A DNA stretch of 33,510 nucleotides from Pleurotus ostreatus/Saccharomyces cerevisiae fusant (taxonomy: Eukaryota > Opisthokonta). The stretch lies in contig JAMQCK010000256.1 of NCBI GenBank assembly GCA_024196135.1, forward strand, positions 1-33,510, given 5' to 3'. Shown here one piece after another: positions 1 to 11,700 of the stretch (its first letter is position 1; the number at the start of each line of letters is the position of its first letter). Under the pieces are notes generated by a model. The model was not told the DNA's origin and searched no databases. It saw only the letters and a list, made by a program, of their open reading frames with translations. The translations under genes were made by a program, and so were the position numbers.

Positions 1-73
1 ACTTACCAGTCGCAAAGCCCCAGATGAAGTCCTTTGGCAGTTTCTTCTGAACAGTTGTAGTTGTCGCGGCCAT
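1..73 (-). CDS. GH1 beta-glucosidase, first exon only (runs off the left edge)
   Basis: On the minus strand an ATG at 73 opens a 67-nt exon ending at position 7, followed by a consensus donor GTAAGT (plus-strand 1-6). The 22 complete codons end in LPKDFIWGFAT, the hallmark N-terminal strand of glycoside hydrolase family 1 beta-glucosidases, which normally continues with an ASYQIEG-type motif beyond the window. The intron is in phase 1. No signal peptide is visible in the first residues, which suits an intracellular cellobiose-cleaving enzyme. A CTTATAAG box at 130-137 lies about 57 bp upstream of the ATG. The gene is divergent from the oxidoreductase starting at 705. Only this exon is inside the window, so the family call rests on one short but very characteristic motif. 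Confidence 0.75.
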   Translation of the reverse strand, partial: MAATTTTVQKKLPKDFIWGFATGK

Positions 74-704
74 GGTGGGGTATTGAGGGGGAGCCGCGGG
101 GTCTGGGGGACATGGCGAGCAGCGGAGGTCTTATAAGCGAAGCTCAATGCTCCGATAGGACAGTTCCTGAGCGAAATTCAATGGCACGAGCGCCGACAAA
201 TCGCCGAGCACAACGATGCGAGAGACGTCCGGAGCGTGAAGGCTGCCTTGAAGATGAACGTGATCGTGGAGGTCATCAGCGGGCTTTCGACGAGAATCTC
301 CGTGTTCCTCCGCCCTGGTTGCGATTTGTTTCTCAGGGAGAGACAGCGCAGCGGGGCGATGGTCGGGGAGGTCGTAAAAACACGCAGCAAATGAAACCGG
401 AAAGTGGGCCGCGAGAGGGGCAACGGATGGTCAGCTGGCCGCTTGCAGGGGAAGGAATTTTGATCCGTCCAAAGCCACTTTCCAGACGCCGTTCAGGCCC
501 ATTCGCGCGAAGCAGAACGACACAGCGGCTGGACGCGTCGAGTGCTGGGGCAGGCGACCGCGGTTTATTCCAAGAGACGCCCGGAGAAATGTCGGGTCAG
601 CTGCCGTCGGTGCACGCCACGTTTTCGGGGACTCCTCGTCGGGATCAGTCTGCGGGTTGAGCTGAACACCCAGGCCTGAGCGACTGAACGCAGCGCAGAT
701 CACC
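74..704. promoter_or_regulatory. Shared divergent promoter region between GH1 and the Gfo/Idh/MocA gene
   Basis: About 630 bp separate the two opposite start codons and no convincing gene lies between them. The long open frame at 61-660 has no family signature and sits in GC-rich sequence where open frames arise easily. A palindromic TATA-like CTTATAAG (130-137) is well placed for the minus-strand GH1 gene. The plus-strand start has the context CACC-ATG (701-707). The arrangement suggests, but does not prove, co-regulation. Confidence 0.45.
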
Positions 705-2080
705 ATGTCCGCCACCTCGGGTATCGCTATCCTCGGAGCAGGCATCTTCGCCAAGGAGGGTGCGTGCAGTTCGATTCGATACTTGCCTCCTGGGTCTATG
801 AAGATGTTGACATCGTCGCCATTCAGCCCACATTCCCGCCCTAGCCGCGCTGGGAGCAGGCGCACCGCCCTTGAGGGCCGTCTACTCCCGGTCTGAGAAG
901 AGCGCGAAGGACACGGCGTCGACCGCGGTCTCTACCCTCGGTCTGTCGGACTCACCAGCGATCTACCACGATGGCGGGAACCAGGAGAACTCTCTGGACG
1001 CGCTGCTGGCACGCTCAGACATCTCTGCTGTCATCGTGATCCTGCCGATCCTCACTCAGCCCGATATCATCCTGAAGGCTCTCGCTGCTGGCAAGCACGT
1101 CCTCAGCGAGAAGCCGATTGCGCCAGATGTCGATGCGGGCGTGCAGCTGATTAAGCAGTACGAGGATGCGTTCAAGCCCAAGGGGCTCATCTGGCGTGTG
1201 GCAGAGAACTTCGAGCTTGAGAACGGCTTCGTGACCGCGGCAAAGCTCGTAAAGCAGGGCAAGATCGGAGAAGTTATCTCCTTTAGGGCCACGGTCGTGA
1301 ACCACATTCAAGTTGACAACAAGTACTACAACACCCCCTGGCGCACAGTACCGCAGGTAAGCAGTTCCATACTATGCTTGAGTGCTTTCTGACAGCCTTC
1401 TATAGTATCAAGGCGGTTTCCTGGTAAGCATTCTTTTCTTCATGTAGGTCGCGGAATACTCACGGGAACCACAGCTTGACGGCGGAGTTGTAAGTCCCCA
1501 TTGCCATTCTCTAAGGTCAACAATTGCCAAACTAATTCGTCTGTAGCACTTCGCCGCTGCCTTGCGCACTGTTCTGGGGAAGCCGATTGACACTATCTCG
1601 TCCTTCGCCGCCCTCAACCGAGAGATCCTCCCCCCGCATGACACCATCCACGCCATCGCAGCCGCCGGCCGCGCGCACGGAAACATCACCATCACCTTCG
1701 CCTCCCCCACCAAATCCAAAGCCGACACCGACGACTACGTCTTCATCGGCACGAAAGGCTGGATCGGCATCAGGATTGTCCCCGACAAGAAGCTCTACCG
1801 CGTCACGACGAAGTGGAGGGCGTCGGGCGACAAGGAGGAATACAAGGAAGACGAGGACGTTGCGGAGGTGCCGCAGGGGAAGGGCGTGCAGCACGAGCTC
1901 GGCGCGTTCTTTGATGCGGTGGCGGGGAAGGAGGGGGCGCTGAAGGTCGGCGAGCCGCTGGATGCGCTGCGGGATGTTGCGTTTATTCAGGCGGCGCTGA
2001 ATAGTGAGGGCAAGCCCGTGGACCTGCTCAAGCTCGTCGAGGGCTCGGATAATGCGCGGTCGACAGTCGTTGCGCAGTAA
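705..2080 (+). CDS. Gfo/Idh/MocA-family NAD(P)-dependent oxidoreductase
   Basis: Five exons (705-759, 827-1356, 1406-1423, 1475-1489, 1547-2080) join in frame to give 383 residues, the usual length for the family. All four introns (49-67 bp) are GT...AG; two exons are only 18 and 15 nt. The N-terminal Rossmann motif is GAGIFA (residues 11-16) and the conserved EKP motif is at 113-115. An AENF strand follows, and the DGGVH motif (203-207) carries the conserved Asp and His of the active-site region; it only appears when the two micro-exons are spliced in. The family oxidises or reduces sugar-type substrates with NAD(P); the substrate here cannot be read from sequence. The start is chosen because it directly precedes the Rossmann strand. 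The 3' side has a run of TGTAT motifs. Its neighbour is a divergent beta-glucosidase, compatible with a sugar-utilisation role (inference). Confidence 0.88.
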
Positions 2081-2129
2081 TTGAACGTCATCGTCCTCGG
2101 GCGGATTTGGAGAAGGAGAAGTGAGAAAG

Positions 2130-2245
2130 GCCGTTGTATTTGTTGTATTCGCTGTATTTGCTTGTATCGCGGTGTTGTATGGTTGTATCTGTGGCGCGGA
2201 TCTGATTTACGCTGATGTATGCTGAGAATCTACGGTCAATGTATG
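2130..2245 (+). terminator. TGTAT-rich 3' UTR / polyadenylation region
   Basis: Just after the oxidoreductase stop codon there are about eight TGTAT copies (near 2135, 2144, 2152, 2163, 2176, 2184, 2216 and 2240). UGUA is a known recognition element for eukaryotic 3'-end factors and for Puf proteins, so this is a likely 3' UTR and cleavage region. No gene is seen from 2081 to about 2446. Confidence 0.4.
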
Positions 2246-2446
2246 CGGAATGGCTATCGTAGATATGAGAAGAGAAGTCGCTGTAACGTTACTGTACTCG
2301 CTTTATCCAGAAGTGTGCGACTGTATTGCTAACGATGCGACTGCATTGTCAACGACATCACCCTGCCTCGACAAACGTTGTCCCTGCTGCGTAGCTGCAG
2401 TCCGCTCCAGGTCCTCCGAAATCCGCCCGCGACTTCTTCATACTGA

Positions 2447-4925
2447 GTCGTATCGCCTCAACTCAGTCCTGTTCCCAGTCCGTCTTTCTCGCGCAAGAAG
2501 GCCGCCGAGGGTACAATTGCGTCGCCCTTCGAGTCTCCCAATAATGTCAATGCCGCCGCCGTCGCTACTCTCGAGTAAGTTGATCATGCCGACCGATGAT
2601 CATGGTGCTTATCGTCTTTCAGGCGCTTGCTAGAGCGTGCTCGCCAGGGAGCTGAGATCCCCCAGTAAGACTTTACTTATCTGCGTTTGTCATGTCAGTC
2701 CCGTGTTGACCTCTCCTCAGGCTCCAGGCATTACTCGAGCAAGAGAGCCCCACCACCAAGTCCCGCGACTCATCCAAGTTCGTTGACGACGAAGCCGAAG
2801 ACGCGGAGGGTGATGACGACGAAGATGAGAACGGCAACCTGGAAGGTTTTGTTGTCAACGACGATGTTGTTGAGTATGATAACGATGCTCCTGCGCTGCC
2901 GGACGATGATGACGATGAAGACGAACGGGAGGAGGCCGGCCAACTTGGCGAGGGCGGCGATGATGGCGAGCGTAGCGACGATGACGTGCCTCTATCTCGG
3001 TGGGCAGATCGTTTCACGTATCCTGACTTATTTACTCAATCGCTGTCTAGATCCTCTTCACGCCTTCGTCGCCGTCGCCGCGCTGATGACGATGACGAGT
3101 AAGTCATTCGCTGCCCACTATCACCAAGGTACTTATTGCTTCTAGGTCGTCTGACATTGAGATCGTCCCCACGTATGTGTGTCTGCTCGGCGGTACCTTG
3201 AATTTGCTAACGTGAACTCCAGCGTCGCGACCCCCACCCCATCGGCGAAGAAGGGCAAGGGGCGGGCTGTCCAAGGCCCGAACCGCGTCGACAAGAACAA
3301 GGATCGCGACGAGAACCCCGAGGCACGCGTCGACAGTATCAGTGACCGATCTGATCAGCCCCCGACCACCTCCGGCAAGGGTAAGGAGCGTGCTGGACAG
3401 CCTACGACGCGCGTCGAAAAGGGCAAGGGCCGCGCAGACCAGGCCGTCGCTCGCAGCAACAAAGGGAAGGGCCGCGCGAACGATACAGGATCTCGGAAAG
3501 GCGATGGACCCTCGACGTCGAGCGCGGACAGGGCACACGGAGAAGGCGCGGTCAAGCCTCAATCTACTCGCACCTCTTCTTCACCAGTTGCCAACGACGT
3601 ACGTACCTTGGGCACTCGCACCATGCTATGCATACTGAAGTCAATTAGTTCTCTTGGCAAACCTCTTCGCCGACGTTATCGGAATGCGCTCGTGGTTTGC
3701 ATCCAGGTTCGACCGCCCTCGACGGCACTCATGGGGTGCTGGAGCCTCTGTCAGTCCCGGTAACATACAACCCACGCACCGACGACACTGACGATTGTTT
3801 CCTCAGGACGGTCGCTCCCGGGGATCCTGTCTTGACCTGGCAGGACTTTGTCACCGGCTTCCTTGATGCGTACGGGTTCTACTCCAACGCGCGGACTATG
3901 CTTGGGTGAGTTTACACCGCCCTTTTTGCATTGAGCTCTCAATACTTACTTCGACGCAGCGGGTGCGCATTCACTCTGTCTGATCTACAGGATAACGGCT
4001 GGGAGTACCCATCCGTGGAGACCGTCGCAGCCGCGGAGACCCACGTCAACGTGCGGTGCGTCCTTCGTTCTACTTATCGGTGTCTGCTGAATTGATTGTC
4101 CCTAGGAACCTTCTGCGAGGATTACTTTTCCGTCGACGCGGGCCCTACATCAACGATTCGCAAGTCGAACTTCAAGATGTCGTCGCAGTCACAGTGTCTC
4201 AGCCAACCGCTTCGGCGCAGAGGCACAAGCTCGCAATCAAGTCCACTATGGCCCCAGCCGTGTCGATCACCGGAGGCGTCATTCGCTTCTGGAAGATCGA
4301 CAGCCCAACCTCCGGCAATCTACCCATCCGCTACGTCATCATGTCTCCGTACGAGGGGCTTTTTGATCACGCCGTCGCCTTCGACTGCATGGCGTTCGGT
4401 CAAGAGAATCTATACTGCATGGCTTTCAAGAATGGGATCAGGTATTCGACGTTGCCTGACTGGGGGAATTCTAGAGGTACGGGCGCCCACTCGCTGACCG
4501 TGTCCTTGGGCTGACTTCGTTCGCATAGGCGGCGCTTCTGCCGCGCCCGCCTCCCCCGGAAAGGGGAAAACCAGCAGCTCCATTCGCCGTGGCGGGAACG
4601 CGTCCTCGTCCCGTCGGACCCCAAAGTTCGAACTTGGTGCTAACGATAACGGTATGCAGTCGGACTCGACCATCATGCGCGACCTTATACATCTACAGTC
4701 ACCGTGCTTGACGCTCGCAAGGTTACCCTCCCGGACGACATATCGACTTGGCCCACCGTCTTGCCTACGTTCGAGGATCCCCTCCCCAAGAACGCCGTTG
4801 CATTCGTCGCTCACACGACGAGTGTGTGGGTGGGTAACCGCAGCGCGTCCGGAGTAACGCACAACATCCAATTCAACTTGGTATACATTGTCATCATCGG
4901 CGCTCTCCCCGATGGCTTCGTCTGA
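2447..4925 (+). CDS. Hypothetical multi-exon protein with acidic and KGKGRA-repeat regions
   Basis: Not recognised. Exons that join in frame: ?-2574, 2623-2664, 2721-3017, 3051-3098, 3146-3172, 3223-3598, 3649-3905, 3960-4055, 4106-4476, 4529-4651 and 4699-4925 (TGA 4923-4925), about 660 residues. The in-frame stretch opens after a stop at 2444 and contains no ATG, so at least one upstream exon is missing from this model or lost; 2447 is only the left limit of the open frame. Order of parts: a short helical segment, a very acidic stretch with runs of Asp/Glu (exon 2721-3017), an Arg-rich patch, a Lys/Gly-rich region with repeated KGKGRA-like motifs (exon 3223-3598), and then a less biased C-terminal part of about 350 residues. 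Exon 3649-3905 also contains an alternative 47-bp intron (3763-3809), whose removal breaks the frame. The composition suggests a nuclear or nucleic-acid-associated protein, but that is inference only. Confidence 0.6.
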
Positions 4926-5246
4926 TTGTACTCTTTCCCTTGACATCAGTTACCCGCCGTTGCTTTTCGGACCATGTAGTACTTTATGATTGTCGTGTTC
5001 CCGTTCTATGCCCTATGCCCATGCCATCTATGCCTTATGCCTTACTATATGTGTCAATATGCTTATCTACTCTTTATATACGGGAACACACGGACTACTA
5101 CGTTGAATGGAAACAGGTTTTTCCTTCGCTCGCGATGACAATGGTGGTGACCACGATAGTCTGGATAAAACCGCTGTCTTTCTAGCGTCTCGTCTTCTCT
5201 TCAGTACAAGAATCCATTCGCAGTTTGACAGAACAAATGCGCGAAT
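4926..5246. other. Intergenic region, no gene seen
   Basis: AT-richer stretch between the hypothetical gene and the first possible exon of the Helitron gene. It presumably holds the 3' UTR of the upstream gene and possibly the left end of the Helitron. I could not identify a Helitron 5' terminus (TC after an A) with any confidence. Confidence 0.4.
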
Positions 5247-5728
5247 ATGGCGCAAACTAGGATCCGTGGAACGGTATTTTGTGCGAGCGAGACAAATCAC
5301 CCGAAAGGGGTTTATCTCCGACGGCGATCCATCACATCAGATGCGTCGACCGATGTGGAAATAAGTCCCGGTTCTTTCCGCACGCCAACCAGCGCTCTCA
5401 TCTCACCGTCAAAAGCTGCAAAGATCGCCATGCGAAGTCGAATGGCTACTGTAAGTGCGCTTGGAACATGCGAATGCTGACTTCGCTCATATTCTATAAG
5501 ATACGCTTCTACGAGAATATCGCAGCGCTACTCCTCGTCTGCCTGCTCGCCCTTGCGTTGCTTCCCCCCTGGTCAAGCGCAGGACGGGACGGCGATTGTG
5601 ATCGCAGGTAAGATTCATTCCACCCTGTTGTTAACACCTAATGACCGACCATATGCTGCAACGCTAGCCTTAGTCGCGGGCACTTTGTTAGGAACCACAC
5701 GCGCTCGTCAAGGACGGGCCCTCCGTCC
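5247..5728 (+). other. Possible two 5' exons of the Helitron gene
   Basis: An ATG at 5247 opens an exon to 5450 (68 codons). A 50-bp intron with consensus ends (5451-5500) follows, then a 107-nt exon (5501-5607) with a hydrophobic Leu/Ala/Val segment, a second intron (5608-5667), and an exon from 5668. The phases agree, and the frame then runs without a stop into the long Helitron frame, 20 codons before its first internal ATG at 5729. Two well-formed introns preserving the frame argue for real coding exons. They could also belong to a separate captured or host exon set. Confidence 0.4.
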
Positions 5729-8700
5729 GTGTCGATGGCCACTGCGCGTATATTTGAGATACACTCCGCGTCCTGCTCGCGGAAACTCTGCGCGTACCAT
5801 CGTACTTCGTCGCAGCCATCTGTTTCGGCAGATGGTCTGTCCTGCTCGTCGCCGTCGCTCCTCACAGGCGATTGGTCCCCCTCGTCGCCGTCGCTCATCA
5901 CAGGCGATTGGTCCCCCTCGTCCCCGTCGCTCCTCACTGGCGATCGGTTCCCCTTGTCGCCGTTGCTCTTCACTAGCGACCGGTTCACCTCGTCGTCGTC
6001 GCTCCTCACTGGTGATCGGCCCCCTTGCTCGCCGTCGTTCTGCACCTTCGTCTGGCTCTCCTCGCCGTCGCTCTCCACTTGCGATTGGTCTTTCCCGTCG
6101 CCATCTACAGTCTCCGTAGATGTGTATTCTCTTTCGCCCCCGCTCTCTCTACTTGGCGGTCAGGCTTCGTCACTGCACTACGACAGTCACTGCTACACGC
6201 ACGCGTCCATCGCCTACTCATCGTTCACACCCCTCCCCGTACATGACAGTTCGGTTCATCCTGGACACGACTTTCTTGAGCCTTGGTGTACATGGCACAG
6301 CACTACTCGTCCGCACCATCGCCTCTATATCTCTAGTTACTGTCCGAATGGCCTCTTTCCTTCAAACCACCACTCTAGGACTATCGTACGTGCACAATTC
6401 GGCCCGACTGTAATAAATATGGAGTCGCATATTCATCTCTGTGGACCTCTACTCGATCACATCCGCTTTAGCGACGCTTGGGTCCGCGGTTTCCTGTCAC
6501 ATGAAGCGATATTATATTGCTGCGTGAGCACGAGAACTAATGTAAAGGCAGTAAAGGCTAGGATGCAACGGGGATTTATGAGAAAATGGGATTATCGTGC
6601 GTTGCGAGCCGGATTCTCGCATGGAAATGCGATCACCACGTACGTCGTCGTTCTTGACAGCCCGTGCGTACTCCTGCTTCTTCCATTTCATTATTCGATG
6701 GTGGCCTTATCTCTGGCGCCTCTGTACCCATTCATGGATCCGCATCCCTGTTGTCCAACGAACGCTTGCATACCTGGCCGAAAACCCATGGGCCGACGCA
6801 CTTTTCATCGTGCAATGCAATTCGTACTAGGAGGCGGGCCAAGTAGCAAGATGAGCTGGTCAGTGCTCAAGAAGTACGTCAAGAACGCGAACGACGCATC
6901 CGTACCGGACACTGCGGAATTTTCAGTTGCGGCGTACGGTTCAGAATCTGATTTGTCTCAGCGCGCGAAGAAGGACAATCTTCTTGTAGCTTCGGTACCT
7001 TTTCAGAGTGTAGTGTGGCATCTCAATAAGCAGCAACTTAAAAAGGCGAGCCAATTGCATGACACTGAGTGGTCGAATTCGTGGGACGTAGGGGAGTGCA
7101 GACTTGCGCTGAGCACGCACGAGTGCACAGGAAATTGCACGAGTCCGAAGGACATGGTCGGTCTGTTCAAGCGGGTGCTAACTCGAGCGGAGCGCAATAA
7201 GCAAGACTACGATAAGCGCAAGAAGCCCGACCTTAAGCCTGCAGTTCACTTCGAGGACGTTGCGTCTTCATTCCCTCCCGAACCAGTAACAGACGAGCTT
7301 GTCGAAGAGATAGTGCGAGGGTTCTGCGAAGACACGTCGAAAGAAGCTCTAGAAGAGGTGGGTTGCGCGTGCTGTGGAATTCTGTGTAAACGAGCGACTT
7401 CCAGACCGCTGAAGGACAAAAAATTAGATCTATCCTTGCTGATAGAACCACATGCCACTCGATTGGAGCGCACGACGCCTGACCGGCCACCTCGGCGAAT
7501 AGAAGGGCCAGTCCTGGCAACTGGGTGCGACCGTACTTGCCCAACGTGCTACCAGTTCCTGCTTTCGGGAAGAAGACCTCCTCTGGCGCTGGCAAACGGG
7601 TTGTGGATCGGGGAAGTACCTGATGTTTTGAAGGGATTGTCATACGCCGAGATGCAAATGATCAGCAAGATACGGCACAATCGCGCTGTTGTACGAGTCA
7701 GGTCTGGGAGAGGGAAGATGATAGCGAACGCAGTTATGTTCTCCAGCCCCATACCTCAGGTATGCAGAGTGCTCCCGCCCCACAAGGACGAGCTCAACGA
7801 GGTCATAGCGTTTACTTTCCTTGGAACTGCTCGACCCACGCCTGAAGAATTTCAGCGAACCCCTATGCTCATGAGATTGGAAGTTGTCGAGGCAGCGCTT
7901 CGCTGGTTGCGACTTAACCACCCTGCGTACCACGACGTTGAGATATCAGCGGAAAATCTTGATAGTTATCGCACTACAGACGCTCTAGTGTGGGAGTATC
8001 GTAAGTTATCAGAAGACGACAGTATACAGGAGGCTACCGCAACGAGTATGGCCAACGAGGATATCGATGCCCCCGACCATGGGAGATGTCCTTTCGTAGT
8101 TCACGGTTTGACGTCTGAGAAATATTCGAAGATGACGATCAATCAATTGAAGTCCGTCGCATTAGAACACCTGCAGAACGGTCGCTCAGTCCTCGGCGTC
8201 GGTCATGAAGAGAAACCCGAAGGGTTATTCAATAACCCTAAGGCTTACCCGTCGATGTTTCCGTGGCTGTTTCCATACGGTTTAGGGGGGATTGGTATGC
8301 ACGTGAAAGGATCAGGTTCCCTCTCTCCAGCCGCTCACAAAAAGCACCTGCTTTTGTACCACGACAAGCGATTCCAAGACGACCTGTACTTTCCTATGAT
8401 CGCGTTCAATCACGAGCAGATATCCGCGAGCTCAACTGCGAGTCACATACTAGTGAACCGAGCGGACTTCCCTCGCATTCGTGACAAGATTGTCAATATC
8501 AACCTCAACGTATTAGGTCTGCTTACACAAAGGCTAGAAGATGGCGAAGGGGTTGTCGCAGACACTGAAGACGAGAAGACGTGCTTCGAGGTCATGAGGA
8601 ACTTGGATTATATCGGCGGACATGTACAAGGATCGGTGACTGCGAAGAAGTATATGAGAAACGAGATTTGGTCGCTAATCAACTTCATTGGCTCACCGTC

Positions 8701-11700
8701 CTGGTTCATCACCCTTTCACCCTCCGATAGCAGCCACCCCATCGCCTTGTACTTTGCGGACCATGATCTGGAGTTCAAACCGATAATCCGAACGTGGAAA
8801 GAGCGCAGCGAACTCGTAGCTCGCAATCCTGTGGCGGCGGCACGATTCTTCAACGTGATGGTCAAAGCATTCATCAAACACGTCTTAGGCGTAGGGTCCG
8901 CTCACCGGGGTCTGTACGGCCCAACGTCTGCATACTACGCCGCCGTTGAACAGCAGGGTCGCTTGACTCTACACCTCCATTCCATGGTGTGGATTCGTGG
9001 AGCCCTGTCACCCCAAACGATACGTGATCGATTGTTAGCGGGCGATAATGCATTCGAGACTGAAATGATTCGCTACCTCGAGGAAATGCACACCGGGCAC
9101 TTTTTGACAGGGGATTTGGAGGCCATCAAGGCGCGCGTACCTTTCCGACCTAAGGGGGAGGACCAGTCAGACATCCATCGCTTATTTGACGAGATCTCAC
9201 CCCCGAACGATGGCGGCTCCAATGAGCCGCGATCGAGCTCCCAACCATACCAAGACCCGATGCAGACGTTACCGATACCTCCTCCACCCCCTTGTGCATG
9301 TTCCCGCGCGTCGAAATCATGTACATGCCGCGAAAGGCGATCTTCGTGGTGGCGCACTTTTCAAGAGACTGTCGACGATCTCATTTTTCGAGTTCAGATG
9401 CACCGATGCATTCGCAAAAGAAGCGCAAGGATAGCGTCTTCATCTGCGCAGGTTAAAAAGGACCCGCTCGAAGGAATCAAGGGATGTAAGGGGGATGATG
9501 GCGTCTGTGAAGCGCGATTTCCGAGGGAATACGTACCGAAGTCCTATGTCGACCGACTCACTGGCGCTATACACGTCGTAAAGAAGGAGGTTATGATGAA
9601 TTGCGTCACCCCTGTGCTTACCTACTTAACCAGGGGAAACACAGATACAACGAGCTTGCAGTCAGGGACTTCCATGAAGGCGGTTGTCATGTACGTGTCA
9701 GATTATATCACGAAGTGCTCTCTCAAGACGTACCACATCATGTCTTGTATCAAGTCCGTGTTCGAGCGAAGCGCCCCGACGTTTGAGGGGTCCAAGAAGG
9801 ACGGTGAAAGCGCCAGAAAGCTGATGATGCAGATGGTTAATGCACTTGCGCCTCGCATGGAGATCGGTAGTCCAATGGCAGCGTCGTACCTTCTCGGAAT
9901 GCCAGATCATTATACGAGTCACGAGTTTGTCGTCTTCTGGTGGCGAAGCTTCGTCAATCGGGTGCTAGACGACTGGCCGGACGGCGGCCAATCAGCGACT
10001 TTCGAAGAGCGCCTGGTGCTGCGAAAAGAACAGGGTCAGCTCATCGGGACTTCGATAGTAGACGATTACGTACACCGTCCTCGCAAATACGAGAACTATA
10101 CACTATATGAGTGGGTGCAATGTGCTAAAAAATCCAAGAGGACGCCGACTCAGCTGAAGAATTTCGTCGAGGCGGATGAAGGACCATCGGGACCGGCTGT
10201 TGGTGAAGAAGGAGAGGCCCTCGACGGCGGACCAACCTCCCGACCACATGGTACGACGCTATGCGCGCCAGATGTTCTCACGATCCTCGACAGGACTCCG
10301 AAGGCCGTGGATCTAATGGATGGTGATCAGAAATCCCCAATGGCGATTAATCGACAGCCACCTTATGAACCGTTCGCAGAAACTCACCCTCAGTACACGT
10401 CCCACCACGTATGGTGCGACCCTTCAAAGAGGGACTACATAGTACCCAATTTTGTGGGTGGCGCTATACCTAGAAATGATCAAGGCGACCGTGAATACTA
10501 TTGCGCGACGATGCTCACCCTTTTCTCGCCCTGGCGTCGTGGGCGCGACTTAAAGCGCGAGGGATATAATTGGGATCACGCATTTCGACAGCATCGCTTC
10601 AGCGAGCGAGAGGTACAGCTCATGGAGAACTTCAACTTGAGATATGAGTGCGCCGACGCAAGGGACGACTTTCGCAACGAGTTGAGCAAGAAGAAGCGTG
10701 TGAACACCGTAAGCACAGATTTCGACGATGATTCGGACGGGGAGGACGCACACCGCTCCTTCAACGCGAGATACGGGGAAGACTTAGACTACGATGCGCC
10801 CCCCGATGGTGAGACGGGTCCAATGTGGAATCGGACGTACCAGACTATCCAGCAAACTAAGACGTATGCCGGCACGTCTGGTTGGACCCAGAGACTGAAA
10901 GATACGCTCCCTGGATTTTGTCCCGACTCTATAAGCGGCGTGCAGATCCGACGAAGAGGATCTGAGTGGGCAGAATACATTCAGCAGACGAGACAAAAGA
11001 TATTCCAGCAGAAGTTCAAGGGCAATTCCACGTCAAGGAACACCCACGCGAACTCTACGGGTAACAATGGCGATGGTACTCACGTATCCGGTGTCGTAGA
11101 ACTTCCTGCGTCGTACTTCACCAACGACTACTCCGACGACAAGCCGGACCTGAAGACCCTGATAGATGATGTATCGCGTGAGTTCAACTTGAACACCGAA
11201 CAACTCAGAGCTTTTACCTTGATCGCAAATCATGCCGGGGGCGTCCAATCAGAACCTCTACGTATGTTTCTTGGAGGAATGGGCGGCACCGGCAAATCAA
11301 CTGTCATCCGCGCGCTCGTCGAGTTCTTCAAGCGCAGAGGAGAGGAGCATAGGTTCATCATATTAGCACCAACGGGCACAGCAGCTGCTCTTCTGAACGG
11401 ATCTACTTACCACTCCGTCCTCGGTATGGGTTGGGGCAACGACAAAGGCGTGGATAGCAGCAAAGTGAGAAACATGTTCGACCGACTGATCCACGTTGAG
11501 TACATCTTCATCGACGAGATATCAATGCTGAACTGCGCAGAGATGTATAGGATAAGCGCTCACCTTGCCAAGGCATTAGGGAGGCACGAGCTTCCTTTCG
11601 GTGGCATGAATATGATTTTTGCGGGGGATTTCGCTCAATTGCCGCCCGTTCAGGGCCTCCGCTTGTACGACAGGAAAGTCCAGACAGACGTAGAGAGAAA

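Noticed and set aside
61..660. 199-codon plus-strand open frame
   Set aside because: It overlaps the GH1 first exon and the divergent promoter, has no motif and reads as GC-rich random sequence.
3763..3809. A 47-bp intron with perfect ends and branch site in the hypothetical gene
   Set aside because: Removing it breaks the downstream frame unless the preceding 50-bp intron is retained; I kept the alternative that gives the smoother protein, but this could be wrong.
5858..6105. Possible CRISPR-like array
   Set aside because: The 36-bp units are contiguous, without spacers, and lie in a eukaryotic coding region.
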